The notes beneath the pieces were generated by a model. The model searched no databases. It was not told the origin of the DNA and was given only the letters and a program-made list of their open reading frames with translations. Of a DNA stretch of 64,000 bases, positions 44,232 through 53,306 are shown in pieces. This DNA comes from Lachnospiraceae bacterium (GTDB lineage Bacteria; Bacillota; Clostridia; Lachnospirales; Lachnospiraceae): positions 1-64,000 of the forward strand of contig JAUNDD010000009.1 of NCBI GenBank assembly GCA_030526245.1, in the 5' to 3' direction. Each line of letters starts with the position of its first letter. Within the stretch, counting starts at the first letter, position 1. The translations under genes were made by a program, and so were the position numbers.

Positions 44232-44903
44232 ATGAAGGAAAAGATCAAAAAGCCCGGCAGGGGCTGCATCGACTGTGTGCAGGCGGAGCGCATGATCCGC
44301 CTCTATCTGGAGGATCGGTTGTCGGCAGCGGAAAGAGAGCGCTTTATTGAGCACGTGGCCCGCTGCGAGTCGTGCCGGGGAGAGCTGGAGATCGATCTGG
44401 CGATATATCAGGCTCTGTCAGAGGATGGAAAGCCGGAGCATAAGTGCAGCTACGACTTTGAGAAGCTGGCGATCGAGCATCTGGAGCAGTCGCGGCAGCA
44501 GGTGCGCTCACAGCGGCGCTCCAGAAAGCTGGAGCGGGCCACGCTGACACTGGCGGTGCTGGCCCTGGTGGTGATCGGTGCTGTCTGGGCGGGAATCCGT
44601 TTCTTTGGAGAACATGAGACGGTACGCAGGTATGCTCAACCTTTCTTTCCGCATATGTATGAAAAAACAGGGGAGGCTGTGACGGAAGGAGAGACACCGC
44701 AGCAGGAGACAGAGGCTGTGACAGAAGGGGAGTCACTGCAGCAGGAGACAGAAGCTGTGACAGAAGGGCTGACGGAGCCGGACCGGTCAGATGAAAAGAA
44801 TGAAGAACGGACAGAAGAGACAGAAGAACCGAAGGAACGTTTGAAGGAGCAGAAGGCGAAGGAACAGTCGGCTTCTGATACGGAGGGAAAGCAACATGAG
44901 TGA
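44232..44903 (+). CDS. Membrane-anchored zf-HC2 protein (anti-sigma-factor-like)
   Basis: 223 residues. N-terminal putative zinc-finger of the anti-sigma type: Cys 15, then HVARCESC with His 41, Cys 45 and Cys 48. One membrane segment spans about 105-127 (LTLAVLALVVIGAVWAGIRF), and the extracellular tail is acidic with an imperfect repeat of EAVTEGE(T/S)xQQET. This is the build of an ECF anti-sigma factor, but no sigma factor gene is adjacent, so its partner is unknown or it has another role. The RBS is weak (GTGAGATAAG). It overlaps polA by 8 bases. Confidence 0.68.
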   Translation: MKEKIKKPGRGCIDCVQAERMIRLYLEDRLSAAERERFIEHVARCESCRGELEIDLAIYQALSEDGKPEHKCSYDFEKLAIEHLEQSRQQVRSQRRSRKLERATLTLAVLALVVIGAVWAGIRFFGEHETVRRYAQPFFPHMYEKTGEAVTEGETPQQETEAVTEGESLQQETEAVTEGLTEPDRSDEKNEERTEETEEPKERLKEQKAKEQSASDTEGKQHE

Positions 44904-47580
44904 AAAAATCGTACTGATCGACGGTCACAGTATGCTGAACCGCGCATTTTACGGTGTACCGGATCTGACAAACAGTGAGGGGATCCATACCAATGCGGTA
45001 TACGGCTTCCTGAACATTATGTTCCATCTGCTGGACGAGGAGAAGCCTCAGTACCTTGCGGTGGCCTTTGATCTGTCGGCGCCGACCTTCCGCCACAAGA
45101 CCTATGCGGAGTATAAGGGGACCCGTAAGCCCATGCTGCCGGAACTGAAGCAGCAGGTGCCGCTGATCAAGGAGGTCCTGACGGCCATGCAGATTCCGCT
45201 GATGATGCTGGAGGGCTATGAAGCGGATGATCTGATCGGAACGGTATCGAAGCAGGCCAGTGAACAGGGCCTGGAGGTGACCATCATTTCCGGCGACCGG
45301 GATCTGCTGCAGCTGGCGGATGAACGGGTACTGGTCCGCATTCCGAAAACACTGAAGGGGTCCACCACGGTGGAGAATTATCATACCCAGGAGGTCATCG
45401 ATAAATACGGAGTCACACCGCCCCAGATCATTGAGCTGAAGGCGCTGATGGGAGATGCCTCGGATAATATCCCGGGTATTCCGGGGGTTGGAGAAAAGAC
45501 GGCGGCAAAGATCATTGCCCAGTTTGGCAGCATTGAGAATGCCTATGCTCATGTGGATGAAATTCAGCCAAAGCGTGCCCAGAATTCACTGCGGGAGAAC
45601 TATGACAAGGCGCAGCTTTCGAAGTATCTGGCCACCATTGAGCGGGAGGCCCCCTTTACCCTGGATATCCCGGCGGCGACGGTGGGCAACATCTATACGG
45701 CCCAGGCCCGGGATCTGTGCCGCAGACTGGAGCTGCGCACTCTGATCCGCCGTTTCGAAAAAGAGCTGGAAGAAGGCGGCTCCGAAAAGGAGCCCGAGCA
45801 GCTGTTTGAGCTGTCGGTTGCCGAGACATCGGAGCAGGCGGCTGAGGTCTGTGCTTCTTTGGAGGAGGCATTGGCAGGCGGACAGGAGTCTGTACTTGGT
45901 CTGGCCTTTCCGGTGGATGAACAGGGAGCGGTGCTGGGAGCGGCAGCGGCCGTTGGCGGCCGCGCCCTGTACCTGAGCCTGGCGGCCACCGGTTCCCGGG
46001 AGCAGCTGGGAGAACGGATCGCTGTGCTGGCTGAAAAGGCAAAGCAGGTGAGCCTGCTGGATGTGAAGGCGGCACTGCCGGCTTTGGAACAGCTGGGGCT
46101 GCAGCTGCCGGAGGAGTGCTTCTTTGATGCCGGCGTGGCTGCCTATCTGCTCAATCCCCTGACGGGGCATTATCTGGCGGAGGACCTGGCTAAGGATCAT
46201 TTAGACCAGCTGATTCCGGGGCGCGGAGAAAGACTGGGCAAATTGTCGGATCAGAAGGCGCTGCAGGAAAAGAAGCCGGAGGCCTGTGCCTGGTTTGGCA
46301 CGCTGGCCGCGGTGGCAGCCCAGGCAGCCGGTGTGCTCTCCGAAAAGCTGGAAGACACAGGGATGATGGAGCTGTTCTGCCAGATCGAAATGCCGCTGGT
46401 GTTCACGCTGCATGGCATGACGAAGGAGGGAATCGCGGTCCGCGGCGAGGAGCTTCGGACCTATGGTGAAAACCTGACCGGACGGATCCGGGAACTGGAG
46501 ACGGCCATCCATGAACAGGCCGGCGAGTCCTTCAATATCAATTCGCCCAAGCAGCTGGGAACGATTCTGTTCGAGAAGCTGGAGCTTCCCTACGGGAAAA
46601 AGACCAAGACGGGCTATTCCACAGCGGCGGATATTCTGGAAAAGCTGGCCCAGTCCCACAAAATCGCGGCGGACATTCTGGAGTATCGTCAGCTGACCAA
46701 GCTCAAGTCGACCTATGCGGACGGACTGGCGGCTTACATCCGGGAAGACGGACGCATCCACGGCAACTTCAATCAGACCATCACCGCCACCGGACGGATC
46801 AGCAGTACCGAGCCGAATCTGCAGAACATTCCGGTACGCAGTGAGCTGGGCCGGCAGCTTAGGCGGGTCTTCGTTCCGCGAGAGGGATACACCTTCATCG
46901 ATGCGGACTATTCCCAGATCGAGCTTCGCGTGCTGGCGGCCTGCTCCGGGGATGCCCAGCTGATCGAGGCCTACCAGAGTGCCCAGGATATCCATGCGAT
47001 CACGGCTTCCCAGGTCTTCCATATCCCGCTGGACCAGGTGACGGCCCAGGAACGCCGCAATGCCAAGGCAGTCAATTTCGGTATTGTATACGGCATCAGC
47101 TCCTTTGGACTGAGCCAGGGCCTGAGCATCACCCGGCAGGAGGCTCAGGAATACATCGAAAAGTACTTTGAGACCTATCCGGGAGTCCATCAGTTTTTGA
47201 ACGACTGCGTGGCCCAGGCGAAGGAAAAGGGCTATTCGGTGACCATGTTCGGCCGGCGCCGTCCCATACCGGAGCTTTCCTCCAGCAACTTCATGCAGCG
47301 CAGCTTTGGCGAGCGCGTGGCGATGAACGCTCCGATTCAGGGAGCCGCGGCGGACATCATCAAGGTGGCTATGATCCGGACGGATCGTCGTCTGAAGGCC
47401 GAGGGACTTTCATCCCGGCTGATCCTTCAGGTCCACGATGAGCTTCTGGTGGAGACTGCGCCGGGAGAGAGTGAGGCTGTAATGAAGATCCTGAAGGAAG
47501 AGATGATGGGCGCTGCCGATCTGCCGGTGGCTCTGGAGATCGATGCCCATGAAGGAGATAACTGGTACGAGGCGAAGTAG
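44896..47580 (+). CDS. polA: DNA polymerase I
   Basis: 894 residues. The 5' nuclease domain (1-290) has DGHSMLNRAF, EADDLIGT, SGDRDLLQL and GDASDNIPGIPGVGEKTA. The middle domain (about 300-480) lacks the DxE and later Asp motifs of a proofreading exonuclease, as in Bacillus-type enzymes. The polymerase domain has motif A DADYSQIELRVLA near 672, motif B RNAKAVNFGIVYGIS near 719 and motif C VHDELLVE near 847. It serves Okazaki fragment maturation and repair. Start lies inside the zinc-finger gene with GGAGGGAAA as RBS. Confidence 0.96.
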   Translation: MSEKIVLIDGHSMLNRAFYGVPDLTNSEGIHTNAVYGFLNIMFHLLDEEKPQYLAVAFDLSAPTFRHKTYAEYKGTRKPMLPELKQQVPLIKEVLTAMQIPLMMLEGYEADDLIGTVSKQASEQGLEVTIISGDRDLLQLADERVLVRIPKTLKGSTTVENYHTQEVIDKYGVTPPQIIELKALMGDASDNIPGIPGVGEKTAAKIIAQFGSIENAYAHVDEIQPKRAQNSLRENYDKAQLSKYLATIEREAPFTLDIPAATVGNIYTAQARDLCRRLELRTLIRRFEKELEEGGSEKEPEQLFELSVAETSEQAAEVCASLEEALAGGQESVLGLAFPVDEQGAVLGAAAAVGGRALYLSLAATGSREQLGERIAVLAEKAKQVSLLDVKAALPALEQLGLQLPEECFFDAGVAAYLLNPLTGHYLAEDLAKDHLDQLIPGRGERLGKLSDQKALQEKKPEACAWFGTLAAVAAQAAGVLSEKLEDTGMMELFCQIEMPLVFTLHGMTKEGIAVRGEELRTYGENLTGRIRELETAIHEQAGESFNINSPKQLGTILFEKLELPYGKKTKTGYSTAADILEKLAQSHKIAADILEYRQLTKLKSTYADGLAAYIREDGRIHGNFNQTITATGRISSTEPNLQNIPVRSELGRQLRRVFVPREGYTFIDADYSQIELRVLAACSGDAQLIEAYQSAQDIHAITASQVFHIPLDQVTAQERRNAKAVNFGIVYGISSFGLSQGLSITRQEAQEYIEKYFETYPGVHQFLNDCVAQAKEKGYSVTMFGRRRPIPELSSSNFMQRSFGERVAMNAPIQGAAADIIKVAMIRTDRRLKAEGLSSRLILQVHDELLVETAPGESEAVMKILKEEMMGAADLPVALEIDAHEGDNWYEAK

Positions 47581-47703
47581 GCGGGAAACGCAGGACGGCA
47601 GTTTCCAGGCAGCCGCGTGTGCGGAGACATGCGCAGGTGTGTTTCGGGAGAAACGGAGCAGCCTTTGTGCAGCAGGATGGATCAGAAAAAGCAGGAGGTA
47701 TTC

Positions 47704-48360
47704 ATGAAGGGGCAGAATGTGAAGAACGTTGCCGGACTGCCGGTGCTTGGGATCACCGGTGGAGTTGGCGCCGGGAAAAGCACGGTGCTGACCTGTCTGC
47801 GGGAGCGTTATGGAGCGCTGGTACTGGAATGCGACCAGATCGGCCGGGAGCTGCAGGAAAAGGGAGGCGCCTGTTACGAGGCAATGCGGACTCTTTTCGG
47901 GGACGGGATCCTGGATTCGGAGAAAAACATCGATCGAAGCCGGGTGGCGGAGATGATCTATCGGGAGCCGGCTCTGCGGGAGCAGCTGAACGGGCTGATC
48001 CATCCGGCCGTTAAGGCGGAGGTGATCCGCCGGCTTGAGGAGGCCGGAAAAGAGTATCCGTTTGCGGCGGTGGAAGCGGCGCTGCTGCTGGAGGACCGGT
48101 ATGATGAAATCTGCGATGAGATCTGGTATATTCATACGGACAGAGACGTGCGGATCCGCCGGCTGATGGCCTCCCGGGGCTACACGGCAGAAAAGTGTGA
48201 ACTGATCATGGCGGCACAGAAGCCGGAGGTGTATTATCGCTCCCGGTGTCAGCTGACCGTCGATAACAGCGGAGATGACCCCGCGCAGGCGTGGGAACAA
48301 ATAGACAGAGGGTTGAAGGAACATGGATTTTTGCAGCATTGGCAGCGGGAGCAGCGGTAA
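47704..48360 (+). CDS. coaE: Dephospho-CoA kinase
   Basis: 218 residues. Walker A GITGGVGAGKST near residue 15; LECDQIGREL near 41; LIHPAVKAEV near 99; VEAALLLEDRYDEICDEIWYI near 120. It phosphorylates dephospho-CoA at the 3' ribose position, the last step of CoA synthesis. AGGAGGT precedes the ATG at 47704; starts further upstream would add about 29 residues with no family similarity. It overlaps the next gene by 38 bases. Confidence 0.93.
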   Translation: MKGQNVKNVAGLPVLGITGGVGAGKSTVLTCLRERYGALVLECDQIGRELQEKGGACYEAMRTLFGDGILDSEKNIDRSRVAEMIYREPALREQLNGLIHPAVKAEVIRRLEEAGKEYPFAAVEAALLLEDRYDEICDEIWYIHTDRDVRIRRLMASRGYTAEKCELIMAAQKPEVYYRSRCQLTVDNSGDDPAQAWEQIDRGLKEHGFLQHWQREQR

Positions 48361-49120
48361 CTGTATATTTGCCGGATCAGATCAGACCGGTGTTCTGATC
48401 GATGCAGGTCTGACCGGGAAACGGATCCGGGAGGGTGTCGAGCAGCTGGGGCGCAAGCCGGAGGAGCTGGCGGGGATCGTGGTGACCCATGAACATATCG
48501 ATCATGTCTGCGGACTGGGTGTGCTGGCCCGCAAATATCACATCCCCATTTACGCAACGGAGCCGACGATTCGGAGGATCCGGCAGATCAAGTCGCTGGG
48601 AAAGATCGAGGAGAGTCTGTTCCGCGCGATTCGGCCGGATGAAGAGCTGGCGCTGGGAGACCTCCGGATCCGTCCGTTTCGGATCTCCCACGATGCAGCC
48701 TGTCCGGTGGGCTACCGGGTGACGGATGGAAATAATTCGGTGGCGGTGGCAACGGATATGGGCTGCTATGATGAGTATATCGTGGAGGCGCTGAGCGGCC
48801 TGGATGGCATTTTGCTGGAGGCCAATCATGACATCAACATGGTACAGGTAGGTCCCTATCCCTGGCCGCTGAAGCAGCGGATCCTTGGGGAGAGAGGACA
48901 TCTGTCCAATGAGCATTGCGGACGCCTGCTCAGCGAGATCCTGCACGATCAGCTGAAAACGATCCTGCTGGGCCATCTGAGTCAGGACAATAATTATCCG
49001 CCGCTGGCACTGGCAACCGTTGACAGTGAGATCACAATGGCGGATAATCCATATCGTGGTGATGATTTCCCCATCGCGGTGGCACCGCGGGATACCTGCT
49101 CGAAGTGCTGGCATTTTTAA
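48323..49120 (+). CDS. MBL-fold metallohydrolase, WalJ/YycJ-like
   Basis: 265 residues. Metallo-beta-lactamase fold with FCSIGSGSSGNC at the N-terminus, THEHIDH near residue 55 (metal site), DAACPVGYRV near 124, ATDMGCYD near 143, EANHD near 170 and GHLSQDNN near 215. These match the WalJ/YycJ group, proposed to act in DNA repair and wall-linked control as a 5' exonuclease. The walKR genes are not here. The start lies within coaE (38-base overlap) and gives a family-like N-terminus. Confidence 0.85.
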   Translation: MDFCSIGSGSSGNCIFAGSDQTGVLIDAGLTGKRIREGVEQLGRKPEELAGIVVTHEHIDHVCGLGVLARKYHIPIYATEPTIRRIRQIKSLGKIEESLFRAIRPDEELALGDLRIRPFRISHDAACPVGYRVTDGNNSVAVATDMGCYDEYIVEALSGLDGILLEANHDINMVQVGPYPWPLKQRILGERGHLSNEHCGRLLSEILHDQLKTILLGHLSQDNNYPPLALATVDSEITMADNPYRGDDFPIAVAPRDTCSKCWHF

Positions 49121-49191
49121 GTGTGCGGCAGACGGAGGGGAATCCGGACGACGGTGAGCGGTTACGAAGGGCGTAAGGAGAGAGGTAAGAT

Positions 49192-49464
49192 ATGACAAAG
49201 ACGATTATTACGGTACTTGGAAAAGATACAGTGGGCATTATTGCAAGAGTGTGCACCTACCTGGCGGACAATAAGGTGAATATCCTGGATATTACCCAGA
49301 CGATCACCGGTGGCTATTTCAACATGATGATGGTAACCGACGCATCTGCCTGTGAGAAGAAGCTGGCGGATCTGTCCGACGAGCTGACCGCACTGGGTGA
49401 GGAAATGGGACTGTCCATCCGCTGCATGCAGGAGGATATTTTCAGTGCGATGCATCGTATCTGA
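49192..49464 (+). CDS. ACT domain protein, UPF0237 family
   Basis: 90 residues, one complete ACT domain: ITVLGKDTVGIIARVCTYLA, NVNILDITQTITGGYF and MGLSIRCMQEDIF. ACT domains bind amino acids or other small ligands. The family is widely paired with UPF0210, as here 67 bases downstream, which suggests a regulator-enzyme pair whose ligand is unknown. RBS GAGAGGTAA. Confidence 0.88.
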   Translation: MTKTIITVLGKDTVGIIARVCTYLADNKVNILDITQTITGGYFNMMMVTDASACEKKLADLSDELTALGEEMGLSIRCMQEDIFSAMHRI

Positions 49465-49531
49465 TCGGCAGAAGCTGAGACGGTAACAGATGGAATCGAC
49501 TGCGGTATGAAGCGGCAGAAAGGGAGAAGAC

Positions 49532-50896
49532 ATGGTTAATTTTCAAGAAGCAACAGAAACGATTCGGATGATCACCCAGGAAAACCTGGATGTAAGAACG
49601 ATCACGATGGGTATCAGCCTGCTGGACTGCATTGATTCGGATCTGAATCGCCTTTGTGAGAATATCTATAACAAGATCACGACGACAGCCAAAGATCTGG
49701 TCAAGGTTGGTACCGAGATCGAAAAGGAATACGGTATCCCCATCGTCAACAAGCGTATTTCGGTGACACCGGCGGCGCTGGTGGGCGGCAGCGCCTGCAA
49801 AACACCGGAGGATTTTGTCTGCATCGCCAAGACGCTGGACCGGGCGGCCAAGGCCACCGGTGTCAATTTCCTGGGTGGTTATTCGGCACTGGTATCCAAG
49901 GGCATGACGGCGGCGGACGAGCTGCTGATCCGCTCCATTCCCCAGGCACTGGCAGAGACGGATTTTGTCTGCAGCAGTATCAATGTGGGTTCGACCAAGA
50001 GCGGTATCGATATGGATGCGGTTCGTCTTCTGGGAGAGGTGATCGTGGATACCGCCAAGAGAACCGCGGATCAGGACAGTCTGGGCTGTGCCAAGCTGGT
50101 AGTGTTCTGCAATGCGCCGGATGATAATCCGTTCATGGCCGGTGCGTTCCACGGTGTGACCGAGGCAGATGCGATCATCAACGTAGGTGTCAGCGGCCCG
50201 GGTGTTGTGAAAACAGCGCTGGAAGAGGTGCGCGGACAGGGCTTTGAGGTTCTGTGTGAAACCATCAAGAAGACTGCCTTCAAGGTGACCCGTGTGGGTC
50301 AGCTGGTGGCCCAGGAGGCATCCCGTCGTCTGGGTGTGCCCTTTGGCATCATCGACCTTTCCCTGGCTCCCACACCGGCTATCGGTGACAGTGTGGCGGA
50401 CATTCTGTGTGAGATCGGTGTCGATGAGGCCGGCGCACCGGGAACCACCGCGGCCCTGGCTCTGCTGAATGACCAGGTGAAAAAGGGCGGTGTCATGGCT
50501 TCCTCCTATGTAGGCGGCTTAAGCGGTGCCTTCATTCCGGTGAGCGAGGATGCCGGCATGATCAGCGCAGCCCGTTCCGGCGCCCTGACCATCGAAAAGC
50601 TGGAAGCCATGACCTGTGTCTGCTCCGTAGGCCTGGACATGATCGCCATTCCGGGCGATACCAAGCCCAGCACCATCTCCGGAATCATTGCCGATGAAAT
50701 GGCCATTGGTATGGTCAACCAGAAGACCACCGCTGTCCGCCTGATCCCGGTGATCGGCAAGAGCGTAGGTGACACGGCTGTATTTGGCGGACTGCTGGGT
50801 GAGGCACCCATCATGCCGGTAAACCAGGTGAGCTGCGAACGCTTTGTATCCCGCAAGGGACGCATTCCGGCTCCGATCCACAGCTTTAAGAACTAA
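49532..50896 (+). CDS. UPF0210 (PFL-like, DUF711) family protein
   Basis: 454 residues, normal family length. Conserved segments include [18 protein letters not shown] near 148, [19 protein letters not shown] near 205, and [18 protein letters not shown] near 365. Structural relatives resemble the glycyl-radical-like barrel, but there is no glycyl radical motif and no known reaction. It follows the ACT protein, so a shared function is likely. RBS AAGGGAGAAG. A strong terminator follows. Confidence 0.88.
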   Translation: MVNFQEATETIRMITQENLDVRTITMGISLLDCIDSDLNRLCENIYNKITTTAKDLVKVGTEIEKEYGIPIVNKRISVTPAALVGGSACKTPEDFVCIAKTLDRAAKATGVNFLGGYSALVSKGMTAADELLIRSIPQALAETDFVCSSINVGSTKSGIDMDAVRLLGEVIVDTAKRTADQDSLGCAKLVVFCNAPDDNPFMAGAFHGVTEADAIINVGVSGPGVVKTALEEVRGQGFEVLCETIKKTAFKVTRVGQLVAQEASRRLGVPFGIIDLSLAPTPAIGDSVADILCEIGVDEAGAPGTTAALALLNDQVKKGGVMASSYVGGLSGAFIPVSEDAGMISAARSGALTIEKLEAMTCVCSVGLDMIAIPGDTKPSTISGIIADEMAIGMVNQKTTAVRLIPVIGKSVGDTAVFGGLLGEAPIMPVNQVSCERFVSRKGRIPAPIHSFKN

Positions 50897-50922
50897 AGAG
50901 TCATAGATCTTTTAGCCCAAAG

Positions 50923-50954
50923 AAAAAAGAGCGTGCGCCTGCATGCTCTTTTTT
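50923..50954 (+). terminator. Terminator after the UPF0210 gene
   Basis: Ten-base stem AAAAAAGAGC / GCTCTTTTTT plus four further pairs and a GCCT loop, with T-rich tail. Confidence 0.92.
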
Positions 50955-51048
50955 GATTCGGGCAGGTGATCCTGCCGGGACTTTCGGCGATTCTGACATA
51001 GAACCTGGCTGGACTCGAAATGCGGAGACTGACGATATGCTTCACAGC

Positions 51049-51079
51049 AAAACAGCCGCACAGTTTTGTGCGGCTGTTT
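51049..51079 (-). terminator. Terminator of the sugar ABC operon
   Basis: Stem AAACAGCCGCACA / TGTGCGGCTGTTT with a short loop, about 105 bases after the binding protein gene on the minus strand. Confidence 0.8.
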
Positions 51080-51182
51080 CAGACTGTTATTCACGGGAGG
51101 ACCTGTTCGCTGCAGTAAGCTGCAGAAACGATCATCCCATCTGTTTTTTGTTTGGAAATATCATTCCAATGCCCGCTGACAA

Positions 51183-52154
51183 TTATTTCAGATATTCGTC
51201 AACGTTTTCTGCGGTAACCAGTACGAACGGAACCATAAAGATGTTGCCGGCTTCCTGTTCCTGCGGCTCGCCGTTGATATCAGCAACCATAGCATCGATA
51301 CCAGCCTGCAGCTGACCTACGCCGTCCTGAAGAACGGTAGCGCCGAGTTCGCCAGCCTTAACCATCTCAAGCGGAGTCTGGTTTCCGTCAACACCGATAC
51401 AGATGACGTCGTTGCGGCCCTGTGCGTTACAAGCAGACTGTGCTGCGGAGGACATATCGTCGTTATCGCAGATGATGGCAACGAGCTCTTCACCGTACTG
51501 TGCCAGTGCGTTCTCAGCTGCGGTAGCAGCCTTTTCGCCGCTCCACTGGGTATCTTCGTCAGCAACCATTTCGAACTCTTCGTGCTCATCCATGACAGAA
51601 TGCATACCTTCGGTTCTCTGGATCTGAGCGGAGTTGCCCAGGATACCGTTACAGTGGATGTATTTTCCGCCGTCCGGGCAGTTGTCCAGTACCCACTGTC
51701 CAAGAAGAGTACCAGCGTAAACGTCATCGGAACCGGAGAATACCCATGCAACCTCTTCGGTGCTTGTGGTCATGGAGTTGAATACAACGACCTTGATGCC
51801 GGCGTCTGCCATCTGGGTAACAGCCGGGTCAGAAGCTTCAGCCTCACACGGAGCGATGAATACATAGTCACAGCCCAGAGTGATGCAGTCGTTTGCAGCG
51901 TTGATCTGTACATCCGCCATGGTCTGTCCATCCAGAACACCGGTCCACTCATCGATGACGCCGTCTGCAACGAGCTGATCGAAGGTCTCTTCTGCGTGAG
52001 CGTTGATCGGGCCGTGGAACGGGTCGGTCAGGTTCTTGGAGATGTAGCCGACTTTGATGATGCCGTCGCCGTTAACATCGCCTGCAGACTCTGCACAAAC
52101 TGCCATGGACATAGCCAGAACTGCTGCACCGCTCAGAACTAAAAGTTTCTTCAT
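51183..52154 (-). CDS. Sugar ABC transporter substrate-binding protein (periplasmic-binding type 4)
   Basis: 323 residues. Signal peptide in the first 20 residues (KKLLVLSGAAVLAMSMAVCA); the Cys at 20 does not sit in a classical lipobox, so lipidation is uncertain. The mature part has the RbsB/MglB fold: KVGYISKNLTDPFHG, the hinge segments VVVFNSMTT and CIGVDGNQTPLEMVKAGELGATVLQD. The ligand is probably a sugar or other small polyol; ribose and galactose types cannot be told apart by eye. Last gene of the ATPase-permease-binding protein operon. RBS AAGGAGGAAA. Confidence 0.85.
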   Translation of the reverse strand: MKKLLVLSGAAVLAMSMAVCAESAGDVNGDGIIKVGYISKNLTDPFHGPINAHAEETFDQLVADGVIDEWTGVLDGQTMADVQINAANDCITLGCDYVFIAPCEAEASDPAVTQMADAGIKVVVFNSMTTSTEEVAWVFSGSDDVYAGTLLGQWVLDNCPDGGKYIHCNGILGNSAQIQRTEGMHSVMDEHEEFEMVADEDTQWSGEKAATAAENALAQYGEELVAIICDNDDMSSAAQSACNAQGRNDVICIGVDGNQTPLEMVKAGELGATVLQDGVGQLQAGIDAMVADINGEPQEQEAGNIFMVPFVLVTAENVDEYLK

Positions 52155-52309
52155 GATTGTTTCCTCCTTGTAGATAAGAAATACAGTTGTTTGCTGCTGC
52201 TGTCTTTGGTGGCTCTTTCCGTTAAGCCGGATCAGCAGCTTTTATATCACCGCTCCGGGGCACGCGTTTTCCGAGCCGTGCCGGCGGAGGAAGATATCGG
52301 GAATGTGAA

Positions 52310-53290
52310 TTACTTGCGGCTCTTGCCGTTGATGGCCGAGTCAAGCATAACGGTTCCGATGATGACCAGACCGCGGATGATGGACTGCCAGTTGGCGTTG
52401 ATACCGATCATGTTGATGCCGTTGTAGATGAAGCCGATGATGAAGATACCGATCATAACACCCGGCATGGTAGCAATACCGCCTGCGAAGGAGGTACCGC
52501 CGATAACGGCTGCGGCCACCGCGTCGGTCTCATAACCAACACCCAGGTTGGACTGACCGGAACCGGTCTTGGCCAGCATGATGATGGCACCGATACCGGC
52601 CAGGAAGCCGGAGATGGTGTGGCAGATCAGGCGAATGTTGAACTCCTTGATACCGGAAGCCACGGCTGCGTGAGCGTTGCCGCCGACAGCCAGGATATAA
52701 CGGCCCAGCTTGGTCCAGTGGAACATGATGTACATGATCACGAAAACGATGATGGTGAGCCAGATGGGGATCGCCACGCCAAGGAACTTGCCATAGTAGA
52801 TGTTCTTTACGTCGTTGCCGACGGTGATGGCTTTACCACCGGAGATAACCTGTGCGGCACCGCGGATGACCAGCTGCATGGACAGGGTAACAACGAAGGG
52901 GAACATGTTGAAGCGGGCGATCAGGAAACCGTTGAGGGCACCAAATACGGTGGCCACTGCGATGCCGATGATCGCGCCGAGGATGATCGGCATACCGAAC
53001 TCAACGATGCATTTGGCGGAGATAACGGATACCAGTGCAATCTGGGCACCAACGGTCAGGTCGATACCACCGATGGTGATACACAGGCACATACCAAAGG
53101 CCAGCATGGCGTTGATGGAGATCTGCGTGATTACGTTGATGATGTTGGCCGGTTTTAAGAAAACCGGTTTATAGAGGGCGATGGCGATGATCATGATGAC
53201 CATGACAACGCTGACGCCGTATTTACCCATAAAGTTCCGGAAGGTCTCCCGGTCAATTCCAAGAATCTTATCGTTTGATTTATTTCCCAT
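52310..53290 (-). CDS. Sugar ABC transporter permease (RbsC/MglC type)
   Basis: 326 residues with about ten membrane segments. Family features: GGIDLTVGAQIALVSVISA near residue 90, FVVTLSMQLVIRGAAQVISGG near 150, the EAA-like loop VASGIKEFNIRLICHTISGF near 210, and GTSFAGGIATMPGVMIG near 270. It forms the channel of the importer with the adjacent ATPase. It lies 16 bases after the ATPase gene; the 155-base gap to the binding protein gene is a usual site for differential expression. Confidence 0.9.
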   Translation of the reverse strand: MGNKSNDKILGIDRETFRNFMGKYGVSVVMVIMIIAIALYKPVFLKPANIINVITQISINAMLAFGMCLCITIGGIDLTVGAQIALVSVISAKCIVEFGMPIILGAIIGIAVATVFGALNGFLIARFNMFPFVVTLSMQLVIRGAAQVISGGKAITVGNDVKNIYYGKFLGVAIPIWLTIIVFVIMYIMFHWTKLGRYILAVGGNAHAAVASGIKEFNIRLICHTISGFLAGIGAIIMLAKTGSGQSNLGVGYETDAVAAAVIGGTSFAGGIATMPGVMIGIFIIGFIYNGINMIGINANWQSIIRGLVIIGTVMLDSAINGKSRK

Positions 53291-53306
53291 TTCTCTCTGC
53301 CTCCAC

